Shown piece by piece: positions 1-39,172 of a stretch of 64,000 bases of DNA. A model generated the notes under the pieces. That model was not told the DNA's origin, searched no databases, and saw nothing but the letters and a program-made list of their open reading frames with translations. A program made the translations under genes and the position numbers. Every line of letters begins with the position of its first letter. Within the stretch, counting starts at the first letter, position 1. The DNA is from Streptomyces sp. HPF1205 (GTDB lineage: Bacteria > Actinomycetota > Actinomycetes > Streptomycetales > Streptomycetaceae). The stretch covers positions 1 through 64,000 of the forward strand of contig NZ_JAINVH010000027.1 of the NCBI RefSeq assembly GCF_020400825.1. Reading direction: 5' to 3'.

Positions 1-8952
<8,952 letters not shown>

Positions 8953-9266
8953 GGTCGCTTCACCTCTCGCGGAACTGTGAGACCGGGACCTGTGGCGTTA
9001 GGGGGGACGCAGACAGTGGACCCCGAAAACCGCGCGCGGGCGCACGCCGCGGGCGGTTTTCAGGGGGCGCCGCGCCCCCGGACTGGGGGGTGTCCGGGGC
9101 GGTCCGGGGCCGTTGACCCGGCAAGGCCCGGCGGGCGTGGAGGCGGGACGAGGGGCCGGGCGCGGGCGAGGCCCGGACACCGTCACCGGGTCCGGGCCTC
9201 GCGGGCCGCGCCGGGTACGACGGGTGGGGTTCGGGGGTGCCCGCCCGCGCTCCGCCCGGCGGGCGG
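8953..9266. other. 314-bp gap between two PKS genes with strong hairpins
   Basis: No gene is seen here. Unlike the 30-bp and 143-bp gaps between the other PKS genes, this gap holds inverted repeats. The best is a perfect 13-bp stem (9166-9178 with 9190-9202, 11-nt loop) just downstream of the stop at 9267. There is also an imperfect AAAACCGC/GCGGTTTT pair at about 9026-9060 and an 8-bp stem at 9063-9079. It could attenuate transcription into, or separate the promoter of, the last PKS gene. Confidence 0.6.
9166..9202 (-). terminator. Candidate hairpin terminator or attenuator after the module 4-5 PKS gene
   Basis: Perfect 13-bp GC-rich stem with an 11-nt loop, starting 65 bp past the PKS stop codon in the direction of transcription. 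There is no T-tract, as is usual for Streptomyces hairpins. Since the next PKS gene needs co-expression, partial read-through is likely. Confidence 0.4.
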
Positions 9267-20651
<11,385 letters not shown>

Positions 20652-20681
20652 CGAAGGACTCCTCGAATGCGTGGGCGTCGG

Positions 20682-23600
20682 TCAGGAAGCGGAAGAGTCG
20701 AGAGCCATGCGGATGAGGCTCTCGGCATCGAGGTCGTCGATACCGGTGCCGGAGGCGGGGTCCGCCCCGGTGGCGGGTGCCGCGGCGCCGGCCAGTTCCA
20801 GGAGTGCGGCCTCCAGGCCGGACTCGCGCAGGCGGTTGAGCGGGATGGTGGCCAGCAGGTCCCGTATCCGCCGCTCGGCGAGGTCGTCGGCCTCGGCGGC
20901 GGCCTCGTCGGGGAAGAGCAGGCCGGCGAGGTGGCGGGCCAGGCGGGTGGGGGTGGGGTGGTCGAAGATGAGGGTGGCGGGCAGCCGCAGGCCGGTGGCG
21001 CGGGCGAGCCGGGTGCGCATCTCGACGGCGGTGATCGAGTCGAACCCCAGTTCCCGGAAGGCCCGTTCGGTGTGGACGGCGTCCGCCTCTCCGAAGCGGA
21101 GTACGGCGGCGGCCTGCGCGCGGACGAGTTCGGTCAGGGCGCGGTCCCGTTCCGCGGGCGGCAGTGCGGCCAGCGCGGCGGTCCTGGCGGCGGCGTCGCC
21201 GTCAGCCGCGGTGGTGTCGGCGGAGGTGTCCGCGAGCGCGCGCACCTCGTCGAGGTCGGCGACGAGCGGCCGGCGGCGGGCGGAGGCGAACACGGCGTGG
21301 AAGCGCGGCCAGTCCAGGTCGGCGACGGCCAGGAGCGGTTCGCCGTGCTCCAGTGCCTGCCGCAGCACGCCGACCGCGCGGGTGGGCTCCATGGGCCGCA
21401 CGCCCCGGCGCACCATGGCGTCGGTGGCCTCGCCCTCCGCCATGCCCGGGCCCGCCCACAGGCCCCAGGCCACGGAGGTGACGGGCAGCCCGCGCCGGGC
21501 CCGATTCTCGGCGAAGGCGTCGAGGTGCGCATTGGCGGCGGCGTACGCGCCCAGGGCGGTGCTTCCCCAGACGGCGGCGTTGGAGGAGAAGAGGACCAAG
21601 GCGTCGAGCCGGTCCCCGAAGACGGTGTCGATGGCACGCGTGCCGGCGACCTTGGCGGCGGCACTGGCGGCCAGCAGATGGCGGTCGGTCTCGGCGAGCG
21701 TGGTCTCCCAGCCCTCCCCGGCGGCGTGGAAGACGGCGCGGACGGGTTCGCCGTCGGCCTCGGCACGGGCGGCGAGGCGGCGCAGCGCGTCGGGGTCGGT
21801 GATGTCGCAGGCGGCGACGGTGACGCGGGCGCCCGACTTCTCCAGTTCGGCGGCGAGTTCGGCGGCGCCGGGGGCGTCAGGGCCGCGGCGGCCGGCCAGG
21901 ACGAGGTGGGCGGCGCCGCTCGCGGCCAGCCAGCGGGCCACGTGGCCGCCGATGGCGCCGGTCCCGCCGGTGACCAGGACGGTGCCGCCGGGACGCCACC
22001 CCGCGCCCCCGCCCGCGCTCCTGACCGGTGGGGCGGCGCGCAGCAGGCGGCGGACGCACAGGCCGGAGCCGCGTACGGCCACCTGGTCCTCCTCGCCGGG
22101 CAGACCCGCGAGGACGGCGGCGAGCCGGCCCGCCGCCCGCTCGTCGAACGTCTGCGGGAGGTCCACGAGGCCGCCCCAGCGCTCGGGGTGCTCCAGGGCG
22201 GCGACCCGGCCGAGCCCCCACGTCAGCGCCTGCGCCTCGTCCACCCCGGCGCCGTCCGCGACGTCGGTGGCGACGCCGCCGCGGGTGGCGATCCACAGCG
22301 GCGCGGTACTGCCCGCCGTGCCGAGGGCCTGGACGAGCCCGAGGGTGGCGTACAGGCCGCGCGGTACGGTGCCGCCCGTGCCGTCGAGGGGTTCGGTGTC
22401 CAGGGCGAGCAGCGACAGCACGCCGTCGAACGCACCCGCGGCGGCGACGAGTCGCAGCAACTCCACCGCGTCGGGCTCGGCGCCGGCGGGCGCGGCAACG
22501 GTGACCGTGGCACCGGCCTCGCGCAGCGCGGCGGCGCAGCCGGCGGCGAGATCGTCGCCGGGTTCGGCGGAGGGGCCGTCGGCCGGGCCCGTGCCGGTCC
22601 CGGCGGGGGCGACGACGAGCCAGGTGCCGGCGAGGGTGGCGGCGGGCGGTTCGGACAGCGGCGTCCAGCTCACGCGGTAGCGCCAGTCCGCGGTGCCCGC
22701 GGACATCTCGCGCTCACGGCGCCACGCGGCCAGCGCGGGCAGCGCCTCGCTGAGCGGCCGTTCGGCGTCGACACCGAGGCCGGTGAGGTCCCCGTCGGCG
22801 ACGGCCCGCCAGAACGCGGCGTCCGCCTCGTCGACGCTCCTTCCCGGTGCGGGGGTCACGGCGTCCAGCAGCCAGTACCGCTCGTGCTGGAAGGCATACG
22901 TGGGCAGGTCGGTGTGACCGGCGGCGGCCGGCAGGAGACGGCCCCAGTCGACGGACGCGCCGTGCGTGTACGCCTCGGCCGCCGAGGTCAGCAGCCGCCG
23001 CACGCCCCCCTGCTCCCGGCGCAACGTACCCAGCGCGACACCGCCACCATGCTCCTCAAGAGTGTCCTGCACACCCACGGTCAGCACCGGGTGCGGGCTG
23101 GCCTCGACGATAACGCGGTGACCGGACTCGGCGAGCGCGGCAACGGCGCTCTCCAACTGCACCGGATGGCGCAGGTTCTCGTACCAGTACGAAGCACCCA
23201 GCGTGCCCGCCTCGACCCAGCTGCCGGTGTACGTGGAGAACATCGGGACGCTCGGCGCCTTGGGCACGATCGGCGCGAGCACATCCAGGATCTCGTCCTT
23301 CAACGGCTCCATGCCGGCGGAGTGGGAGGCGTAGTCGACGTTCACCCTGCGGGCGTCCACCCCCGCCTCCGCGCATGTGGCCATGAAGGCGTCCAGGGCG
23401 TCCGCCAGACCCGACACGACCGTGGAGCCCGGCCCGTTCACCGCCGCGATACCGACGCGGCCCTCGTACCCGGCCAGCAACTCGGTCGCCTTCCCGGCCG
23501 AGCAGAACAGCGACACCATGCCACCCGTGCCCGCAACCCGCAGCAGGGCCTTCGCCCGCAACGCCACCACCCGCGCCGCATCCCCCAACGACAACGCCCC

Positions 23601-26600
23601 CGCCACCGCCGCAGCCGCAATCTCCCCCTGCGAATGCCCCACCACAGCGGCCGGCTCCACACCCAGCGAACGCCACACCGCCGCCAACGACACCATCACC
23701 GCGAACAACACCGGCTGCACCACATCCACCCGCTCCAACAACCCCGCATCATCCAACGCCTCACCCAGCGACCACTCCACATACGGCCCCAACGCCCGCT
23801 CACACGCGGCGATCGACTCCGCGAACACCGGCGAAGCAGCGATCAACTCACGCGCCATCCCCACCCACTGCGACCCCTGACCCGGGAAAACGAACACCAC
23901 ACGACCATCACCCTCGGCCCGCCCCGTCACCCCACCACCCGACGCCACCTCAGCCAACCCCGCCACCAACTCGTCCGCATCCGCGCCCAGCACCACCGCA
24001 CGGTCCTCGAACACCGCACGACCCCGCACCAAACCGGCCGCCACCGCACCCGGATCAACACCCGCAACAGCGCCCGCCAACCGCTCCGCCTGCGCCCGCA
24101 ACGCCGCCTCGCCCTTGCCCGACAGCACCCACGGCACCAGCCCGCCCATGTCCAGCGGCACCGCGCCGTCCGCGGGCTCCACCACCACCGGCTCCGGCGC
24201 CTGCTCCAGGATCACGTGCGCGTTCGTCCCACTGATCCCGAAGGAGGAGACACCCGCACGACGCGGACGGCCCGTCTCCGGCCACTCCCGCGACTGCGCC
24301 AGCAGGGCCACGGCGCCGGACGACCAGTCGACGTGCGGGGTGGGCTCGTCCGCGTGCAGGGTCTGCGGCAGCACGCCGTGGCGTATCGCCATGACCGTCT
24401 TGATGATGCTCGCGACGCCCGAGGCGGCCTGCGTGTGGCCGATGTTGGACTTCAGGGACCCGAGCCACAGCGGCCGGCCCGCGGGCCGGTCCTGGCCGTA
24501 GGTGGCCAGCAGGGCGTCTGCCTCGATCGGGTCACCGAGGGTGGTGCCGGTGCCGTGGGCCTCGACGGCGTCCACGTCGGCGGTGGTCAGCCCGGCGTCG
24601 GTCAGGGCCTGGCGGATGACGCGTTCTTGCGCCGGGCCGCTCGGCGCGGACAGGCCGTTGCTGGCGCCGTCCTGGTTGACGGCCGAGCCGCGGACGACGG
24701 CGAGCACCCGGTGGCCGTTGCGCCGGGCGTCGGAGAGCCGCTCGACGAGGAGCATGCCGACGCCCTCGGCCAGGCCCATGCCGTCGGCGTCCGCCGCGAA
24801 GGCCTTGCAGCGGCCGTCCTTGGCCAGGCCGCGCTGCCGGCTGAAGGCAACAAGGGTGCGCGGCCGGTACATGACGGCGACGCCGCCGACCAGCGCGAGC
24901 GAGCACTCGTCGCGGCGCAGCGACTGCCCGGCCATGTGGAGGGCGACCAGCGAGGAGGAGCAGGCGGTGTCGAGGGTGATCGCCGGGCCCTCCAGGCCCA
25001 GGGTGTAGGCGACGCGGCCGGAGGCGACGCTCGCCACCGACCCGGTGAGCAGGTGGCCCTCGGAGCCTTCCGGCAGCGCGGTCAGGCCGGTGCCGTAGTC
25101 CTGGTAGTTGATGCCCACGAAGACGCCCGCGCGGGTGCCGCGCAGCGACGCGGGGTCGATCCCGGCGTGTTCGACGGCCTCCCATGACGTCTCCAGCACC
25201 AGCCGCTGCTGCGGGTCCATCGCCAGCGCCTCACGGGGTGAGATGCCGAAGAAGCGGGTGTCGAAGTCGCCCGCGTCGTAGAGGAATCCGCCGTGCCGTA
25301 CGTAGCTGGTGCCGTCGTGGTCGGGGTCGGGGTCGTAGAGGCCGTCGAGGTCCCAGCCGCGGTCGGCGGGCAGGCCGGAGACGGCGTCGCCGCCGGTGGC
25401 GACCAGGTTCCACAGGTCGTCGGGGGTGCGTACGCCGCCGGGGAGCCGGCAGGCCATGCCGATGACGGCGAGCGGTTCGTCGTCGGCCGGGCGCACGGCC
25501 GGCGCGGCCGGGGAAGGGGTCGCGGCAGCCGCGCCGCCGGTGATGCGCTCGCGCAGGTGGCGGGCCAGAGCGCGGGGGGTGGGGTGGTGGAAGGCGAGGG
25601 CCGCGGGCAGTCGCAGGCCGGTGGCGGCGACGAGGCGGTTGCGCAGTTCGACGGACGTGAGGGAGTCGACGCCGCTGTCGCGGAAGGTCCGGTCGGCGCC
25701 GATGGCGTCGGCTCCGCGGTGGCCGAGGACGGCGGCAGCCTCGGCGAGGACGGTCTCCAGGACGTCCTTGTCCTGGTCGGTCTCGGCGAGCCCGCTCAGC
25801 CGCCGGGCCCACGCGGACGCGGCTTCCTGCGACGTGGCCTCGCGCGATCCGGCTTCCCGCGCCACGGGGGCGGCGGTCTGGGCGGGGGCCCCCGTGCGGG
25901 CGGGGGCCGCGCGGTGGGCCTCGGGGATGTCCGCGAGCAGCGGGCGGGGGCGGGCGGAAGTGAAGATCGGGCCGAAGCGCGGCCAGTCGACCTCGCAGAG
26001 CGCGATGTGGGTCTCGTCGTGGTCGAGGGCCTGCTGCATGCCGAGCAGGGCCAGGCGCGGCGCGATGGTGGGCAGTCCGTGCCGGGCGGGCCGGTCGGCG
26101 TCGACTCCTGCCGGGGTGCAGCCGTCCCACACGCCCCAGGCGATGGAGACGGCCGGCAGGCCGCGGGCGCGGCGGCGGGCGGCGACGGCGTCGAGGTAGG
26201 CGTTGCCGGCGGCGTAGGTGCCGTGGTCGCCGCTGCCCCACAGTCCCGCGACGGAGGAGAACAGGACGAAGGCGTCCACGGACTCCCGGTCCAGGAGCTG
26301 GTCGAGGTGGTCCGCGGTGGCGGCCTTGGCCTCCATGGTCGCGGCGAACTCGGCGGTGCCGACGCCTTCCAGCGGGCCGAGCTTGATGAGGGCCGCGGCG
26401 TGCACGACGGCGCGGATCGGCGGGCCGTCGGCCTCGGCACGGGCGATGAGCGCGGCCAGTTCGTCGCGGTCGCCGACGTCGCAGGTGGCGAGGGTGAGGC
26501 GGACGCCGAGCCGGTCGATGTCGGCGCGCAGCGCGTCGAACTCGGGGCTGCCGGGGTCGCGGCGGCTGGTCAGGACGAGGTGCTCGGCGCCGCCCTCGGC

Positions 26601-29600
26601 GAGCCAGCGGGCGAGGTGCGGGCCGATGGCGCCGGTGGCGCCGGTGACCAGGACGGTGCCGCGCGGCCGCCACGTGCGCACGGGGGCGGCCCCGGCGAGG
26701 GGGGCGCGCGCGAGGCGGCGCAGCAGCAGTCCGGCCGGGCGTACGGCGACCTGGTCCTCGTCTCCCGGCAGGCCCGCCAGGACCGCGGTGAGGCGGGCGG
26801 CGGCGCGCCGGTCGAAGGACTCGGGCAGGTCGACGAGGCCGCCCCAGCGGTCCGGGTACTCCAGGGCGGCTGTGCGGCCCAGGCCCCAGACCTGCTGCTG
26901 GGCCGGGTGGTCGACGGTGTCGCCGTCGGCCGCGGCGACCGCGCCGCGCGTGACGCACCACAGGGGCGCGTCGATGCCCGCGTCGCCCAGGGCCTGGAGC
27001 AGGACGAGGGTGGCCGCGACGCCGGTCAGCAGGTGCGGTGCCCCCTCGGTGGGCGTCGCGTCGAGGGCGAGGAGGGAGACGACACCGGCGGGCGCGGCGG
27101 TCCCGGTGGCTTCACGCAGCAGGCCGGTGAGTCCGCCCCGGTCCAGGGCGGTGTCCCCGGCGGGGACGGTGCGGACGGCGGCGCCCGCGGCGGTCAGGGC
27201 GCCGGCGACGGCGGCCGGCAGCTCGCCGGCGGTGCCGTCGGCCGGGGTGATCAGGAGCCATTCGCCGGTGAGCCGGGCGGTGGGCGGCTCAGGGGCGGGC
27301 CGCCAGGTGACGCGGTAGCGCCAGGAGTCGAGGACGGCGTTGTCGCGGCGGGCGGCCCGCCAGTCGGACAGGGCCGGCAGCAGGGTGCTGAGGGTGGCCT
27401 CGCCCTCGACGCCGAGGGTGGTGGACACGGCGGTGAGGTCGCCGCTCTCGACGGCCTGCCAGAACGCGCTGTCGTCGCCGTCTCCCGCGGGCGTGGCGGG
27501 GACGGGGGCGGCGGGCGCCGCGGTGAGCCAGTAGTGCTCGCGCTGGAAGGCGTACGTGGGCAGGTCGGGGCGGTGCGCGGTGGCGGGGGTGACGCGGGCC
27601 CAGTCGAGGGCGGCGCCGCGGGTCCATGCCTCGGCGGCGGCGGTGAGGAAGCGGCGGGCGCCGCCCTGGTCGCGGCGCAGCGTACCGAGGACGAGGCCGC
27701 CGCCGTGTTCGTCGAGGGTGTCCTGGACGCCGGGGATGAGCACGGGGTGCGGGCTGGACTCCACGAACAGCCGGTGGCCGGAGCGGGCCAGTTCCTCGAC
27801 GGCGGCGCGCAACCGGACGGGGTGGCGGAGGTTCTCGTACCAGTAACGGGCGTCGAGGTCGCCCTCGGCGACCCACCGGGTGGTGCAGGTCGAGAGCATG
27901 GGGACGGCCGGGGCGAGCGGCGTGATCGGGGCCAGCGCGGCGACGATCTCGTCCTCCAGCTCCTCCATCTGCGCGGAGTGGGAGGCGTAGTCGACGTTGA
28001 CGCGGCGGGCGTCGACGCCGGCCCCGGCGCAGGTGGCCATGAAGGCGTCGAGGGCGTCGGCGGGGCCGGAGACGACGGTGGAGCCGGGCCCGTTGACGGC
28101 GGCGATGCCGACGCGTCCCTCGTAGCCGGCCAGCAGCTCCTCGGTCCGCTCGGCGGAGGCCGTCAGCGACACCATGCCGCCGGTGCGGGCGATACGGGCG
28201 ATGGCGCGCGAGCGCAGGGCGACGACGCGGGCGGCGTCCTCCAGGGACAGCGCCCCGGCGACGGCGGCCGCGGCGATCTCGCCCTGCGAGTGGCCGACGA
28301 CGGCCTTGATGTCGGCGCCGAGGGACCGCCACAGGGCGGCGAGGGACACCATCACGGCGAACAGCGCGGGCTGGACGACGTCGACGCGCTCCAGCAGGGC
28401 GGCGTCGCCCAGGGCCTCGGTGAGGGTCCAGTCGGTGTGCGGCGCGAGGGCGCGTTCGCAGGCGGCGACGGATTCGGCGAACACCGGGCTGACGGCGATG
28501 AGTTCGGCGGCCATGCCGACCCACTGCGAGCCCTGGCCGGGGAAGACCAGGACGATGCCGCCGTCGCCGGTGGCCTGTCCGGTGGCGGCGGTGCCGTCGG
28601 CGACGGCCGCCAGCGCCGTCAGCAGTTCCTCGCGCCCGCCGCCCAGCACCACGGCGCGGTCGTCCAACGCGGCCCGGCCCCGGGCGAGTTCGGCGGCTAC
28701 GGCGGCGGGATCGGCGGCGGCGTCCGCGGTGAGGGCGGCGGCGAGCGCGGCGGCCTGGGCGCGCAGCGCCCCCTGTCCGCGGGCGGACAGGGGCCAGGGA
28801 AGCACGCCGGATCCCGCGAACGGCACGGGTGCCGCGCCGGGGGGGACGTCCGGCGCGGCGGTCGTGGGGGCCTGGGCGGCTTGCGGAGCCACCGGGGCCT
28901 GGCGAATGCGGGCGTCTTGGGGGACCTGGGGGGTGCGAAGGGTCCGTGGCGGCTCAGGAACCTCCGGGTCCTGGGCGGCCACGGCGGCCTCGGGGGCCTG
29001 TTCCAGGATGACGTGCGCGTTGGTGCCGCTGATGCCGAACGACGACACGCCGGCGCGGCGCGGCCGCCCGGTCCGCGGCCACCGCCGCTGCTGTGTGAGG
29101 AGGGCGACGCCGCCGGACCAGTCGACGTGCGGGGTGGGCTCGTCCGCGTGCAGGGTCTGCGGCAGCACGCCGTGGCGCAGCGCCATGACGGTCTTGATGA
29201 CGCCGGCGACCCCGGCGGCGGCCGCGGTGTGGCCGATGTTGGACTTCACCGAGCCCAGCCACAGCGGCCGTTCGGGATCGCGGTCCGCGCCATAGGTGGC
29301 GAGCAGGGCCTGCGCCTCGATGGGGTCGCCCAGCGGGGTGCCGGTGCCGTGCGCCTCGACGGCGTCGACCTCGCCCGCCGACAGGCCCGCGTTGAGGAGG
29401 GCGTCGCGGATCAGGCGCTGCTGGGAGGGGCCGTTGGGGGCGGTCAGGCCGTTGCTGGCGCCGTCCTGGTTGACGGCGGAGCCGCGGACGACCGCCAGGA
29501 TCCGGTGGCCGTTGCGGCGGGCGTCCGAGAGGCGTTCGACCAGCAGCATGCCGACGCCCTCGGCGGGCCCGAAGCCGTCCGCGCCGGCCGCGAAGGCCTT

Positions 29601-30365
29601 GCAGCGGCCGTCGGCGGACAGGCCGCGCTGTTTGCCGAGGTCGACGAAGATGCCCGGCTGCGACATGACGGTGACACCGCCGGCCAGCGCCATCGCGCAC
29701 TCGCCGCGCCGCAGCGAGGCGACGGCCAGGTGCAGGGCGACCAGCGAGGAGGAGCAGGCGGTGTCGACGGTGATCGCCGGGCCCTCCAGGCCCAGGGTGT
29801 AGGCGATGCGGCCGGAGGCGACCGAGAGCTGGTTGCCGGTCAGGAGGTAGCCCTCCTGCTCGCCGCCGTCGTGCATCGCGGGCCCGTACTCGGGGGCGAG
29901 GGCGCCGACGAAGACGCCCACGCGTTCGCCGCGCAGCCGGTCGGGGGCGATCCCGGCGCGTTCGAGGGTCTCCCAGGAGGTCTCCAGCAGCAGCCGCTGC
30001 TGCGGGTCCATGGCCAGCGCCTCACGCGGCGCGATGCCGAACAGGGCGGCGTCGAACCGGCCCGCGTCGTACAGGAACCCGCCGGCGCGGACGTAGGTGG
30101 TGCCGGGTCTGCCACCGTCGTCCTGGAGGGCGGCCAGGTCCCAGCCGCGGTCGGCGGGGAAGCCGGAGACGGCGTCGCGCCCGTCGCGCACCAATTCCCA
30201 GAACTCCTCCGGGCTGGCCGCGCCCCCGGGGAACCGGCAGGCCATGCCGACCACGGCCACGGGGTCCCCGGCGCTCTCCTCCAGCTCCTTCACGCGGCGC
30301 CGGGCCTGCGCGAGGTCGGCGGTGGCGCGCTTGAGGTAGTCGCGCAGCTTCTGCTCGGTGGTCAT
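20682..30365 (-). CDS. Modular type I PKS, modules 2 and 3
   Basis: 3227 residues; the ATG at 30365 has GAGGAG/GAGGT upstream, and the stop lies 30 bp before the next PKS gene. A docking helix occupies 1-32. Module 2: KS 32-452 (DTACSSS); AT 605-939 with GHSQGE and YASH, so methylmalonyl; KR 1236-1415 (GATGAIG, Tyr and Asn present) whose WGSGDH motif carries a His typical of A2-type reductases; ACP about 1566 (GVDSLTSVEL). Module 3: KS 1632-2052; AT 2159-2492, again GHSQGE and YASH; KR 2794-2979 with WGSTAL, A1-type by motif; ACP about 3107 (GFDSITAVEM). A C-terminal docking tail ends the protein. Both modules should add methylmalonyl and leave a beta-hydroxyl. Codon use across the module 3 AT (about 23500-24240) differs clearly from its flanks. 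Confidence 0.97.
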   Translation of the reverse strand: MTTEQKLRDYLKRATADLAQARRRVKELEESAGDPVAVVGMACRFPGGAASPEEFWELVRDGRDAVSGFPADRGWDLAALQDDGGRPGTTYVRAGGFLYDAGRFDAALFGIAPREALAMDPQQRLLLETSWETLERAGIAPDRLRGERVGVFVGALAPEYGPAMHDGGEQEGYLLTGNQLSVASGRIAYTLGLEGPAITVDTACSSSLVALHLAVASLRRGECAMALAGGVTVMSQPGIFVDLGKQRGLSADGRCKAFAAGADGFGPAEGVGMLLVERLSDARRNGHRILAVVRGSAVNQDGASNGLTAPNGPSQQRLIRDALLNAGLSAGEVDAVEAHGTGTPLGDPIEAQALLATYGADRDPERPLWLGSVKSNIGHTAAAAGVAGVIKTVMALRHGVLPQTLHADEPTPHVDWSGGVALLTQQRRWPRTGRPRRAGVSSFGISGTNAHVILEQAPEAAVAAQDPEVPEPPRTLRTPQVPQDARIRQAPVAPQAAQAPTTAAPDVPPGAAPVPFAGSGVLPWPLSARGQGALRAQAAALAAALTADAAADPAAVAAELARGRAALDDRAVVLGGGREELLTALAAVADGTAATGQATGDGGIVLVFPGQGSQWVGMAAELIAVSPVFAESVAACERALAPHTDWTLTEALGDAALLERVDVVQPALFAVMVSLAALWRSLGADIKAVVGHSQGEIAAAAVAGALSLEDAARVVALRSRAIARIARTGGMVSLTASAERTEELLAGYEGRVGIAAVNGPGSTVVSGPADALDAFMATCAGAGVDARRVNVDYASHSAQMEELEDEIVAALAPITPLAPAVPMLSTCTTRWVAEGDLDARYWYENLRHPVRLRAAVEELARSGHRLFVESSPHPVLIPGVQDTLDEHGGGLVLGTLRRDQGGARRFLTAAAEAWTRGAALDWARVTPATAHRPDLPTYAFQREHYWLTAAPAAPVPATPAGDGDDSAFWQAVESGDLTAVSTTLGVEGEATLSTLLPALSDWRAARRDNAVLDSWRYRVTWRPAPEPPTARLTGEWLLITPADGTAGELPAAVAGALTAAGAAVRTVPAGDTALDRGGLTGLLREATGTAAPAGVVSLLALDATPTEGAPHLLTGVAATLVLLQALGDAGIDAPLWCVTRGAVAAADGDTVDHPAQQQVWGLGRTAALEYPDRWGGLVDLPESFDRRAAARLTAVLAGLPGDEDQVAVRPAGLLLRRLARAPLAGAAPVRTWRPRGTVLVTGATGAIGPHLARWLAEGGAEHLVLTSRRDPGSPEFDALRADIDRLGVRLTLATCDVGDRDELAALIARAEADGPPIRAVVHAAALIKLGPLEGVGTAEFAATMEAKAATADHLDQLLDRESVDAFVLFSSVAGLWGSGDHGTYAAGNAYLDAVAARRRARGLPAVSIAWGVWDGCTPAGVDADRPARHGLPTIAPRLALLGMQQALDHDETHIALCEVDWPRFGPIFTSARPRPLLADIPEAHRAAPARTGAPAQTAAPVAREAGSREATSQEAASAWARRLSGLAETDQDKDVLETVLAEAAAVLGHRGADAIGADRTFRDSGVDSLTSVELRNRLVAATGLRLPAALAFHHPTPRALARHLRERITGGAAAATPSPAAPAVRPADDEPLAVIGMACRLPGGVRTPDDLWNLVATGGDAVSGLPADRGWDLDGLYDPDPDHDGTSYVRHGGFLYDAGDFDTRFFGISPREALAMDPQQRLVLETSWEAVEHAGIDPASLRGTRAGVFVGINYQDYGTGLTALPEGSEGHLLTGSVASVASGRVAYTLGLEGPAITLDTACSSSLVALHMAGQSLRRDECSLALVGGVAVMYRPRTLVAFSRQRGLAKDGRCKAFAADADGMGLAEGVGMLLVERLSDARRNGHRVLAVVRGSAVNQDGASNGLSAPSGPAQERVIRQALTDAGLTTADVDAVEAHGTGTTLGDPIEADALLATYGQDRPAGRPLWLGSLKSNIGHTQAASGVASIIKTVMAIRHGVLPQTLHADEPTPHVDWSSGAVALLAQSREWPETGRPRRAGVSSFGISGTNAHVILEQAPEPVVVEPADGAVPLDMGGLVPWVLSGKGEAALRAQAERLAGAVAGVDPGAVAAGLVRGRAVFEDRAVVLGADADELVAGLAEVASGGGVTGRAEGDGRVVFVFPGQGSQWVGMARELIAASPVFAESIAACERALGPYVEWSLGEALDDAGLLERVDVVQPVLFAVMVSLAAVWRSLGVEPAAVVGHSQGEIAAAAVAGALSLGDAARVVALRAKALLRVAGTGGMVSLFCSAGKATELLAGYEGRVGIAAVNGPGSTVVSGLADALDAFMATCAEAGVDARRVNVDYASHSAGMEPLKDEILDVLAPIVPKAPSVPMFSTYTGSWVEAGTLGASYWYENLRHPVQLESAVAALAESGHRVIVEASPHPVLTVGVQDTLEEHGGGVALGTLRREQGGVRRLLTSAAEAYTHGASVDWGRLLPAAAGHTDLPTYAFQHERYWLLDAVTPAPGRSVDEADAAFWRAVADGDLTGLGVDAERPLSEALPALAAWRREREMSAGTADWRYRVSWTPLSEPPAATLAGTWLVVAPAGTGTGPADGPSAEPGDDLAAGCAAALREAGATVTVAAPAGAEPDAVELLRLVAAAGAFDGVLSLLALDTEPLDGTGGTVPRGLYATLGLVQALGTAGSTAPLWIATRGGVATDVADGAGVDEAQALTWGLGRVAALEHPERWGGLVDLPQTFDERAAGRLAAVLAGLPGEEDQVAVRGSGLCVRRLLRAAPPVRSAGGGAGWRPGGTVLVTGGTGAIGGHVARWLAASGAAHLVLAGRRGPDAPGAAELAAELEKSGARVTVAACDITDPDALRRLAARAEADGEPVRAVFHAAGEGWETTLAETDRHLLAASAAAKVAGTRAIDTVFGDRLDALVLFSSNAAVWGSTALGAYAAANAHLDAFAENRARRGLPVTSVAWGLWAGPGMAEGEATDAMVRRGVRPMEPTRAVGVLRQALEHGEPLLAVADLDWPRFHAVFASARRRPLVADLDEVRALADTSADTTAADGDAAARTAALAALPPAERDRALTELVRAQAAAVLRFGEADAVHTERAFRELGFDSITAVEMRTRLARATGLRLPATLIFDHPTPTRLARHLAGLLFPDEAAAEADDLAERRIRDLLATIPLNRLRESGLEAALLELAGAAAPATGADPASGTGIDDLDAESLIRMALDSSAS

Positions 30366-30508
30366 CTACCTCAGCTCCTCGGGGTGTGGCGGGGCGGCGG
30401 CGCGCTGTCGGTACGGCGGGGTGGCGGGATGGCGGCGGGGTACGCAGGTGAGCGCGTGGGGGGCGGCCGGTGCGTCGCGGGTGGCCGCCCGCGACGGTCC
30501 GGTGCCGG

Positions 30509-39172
<8,664 letters not shown>

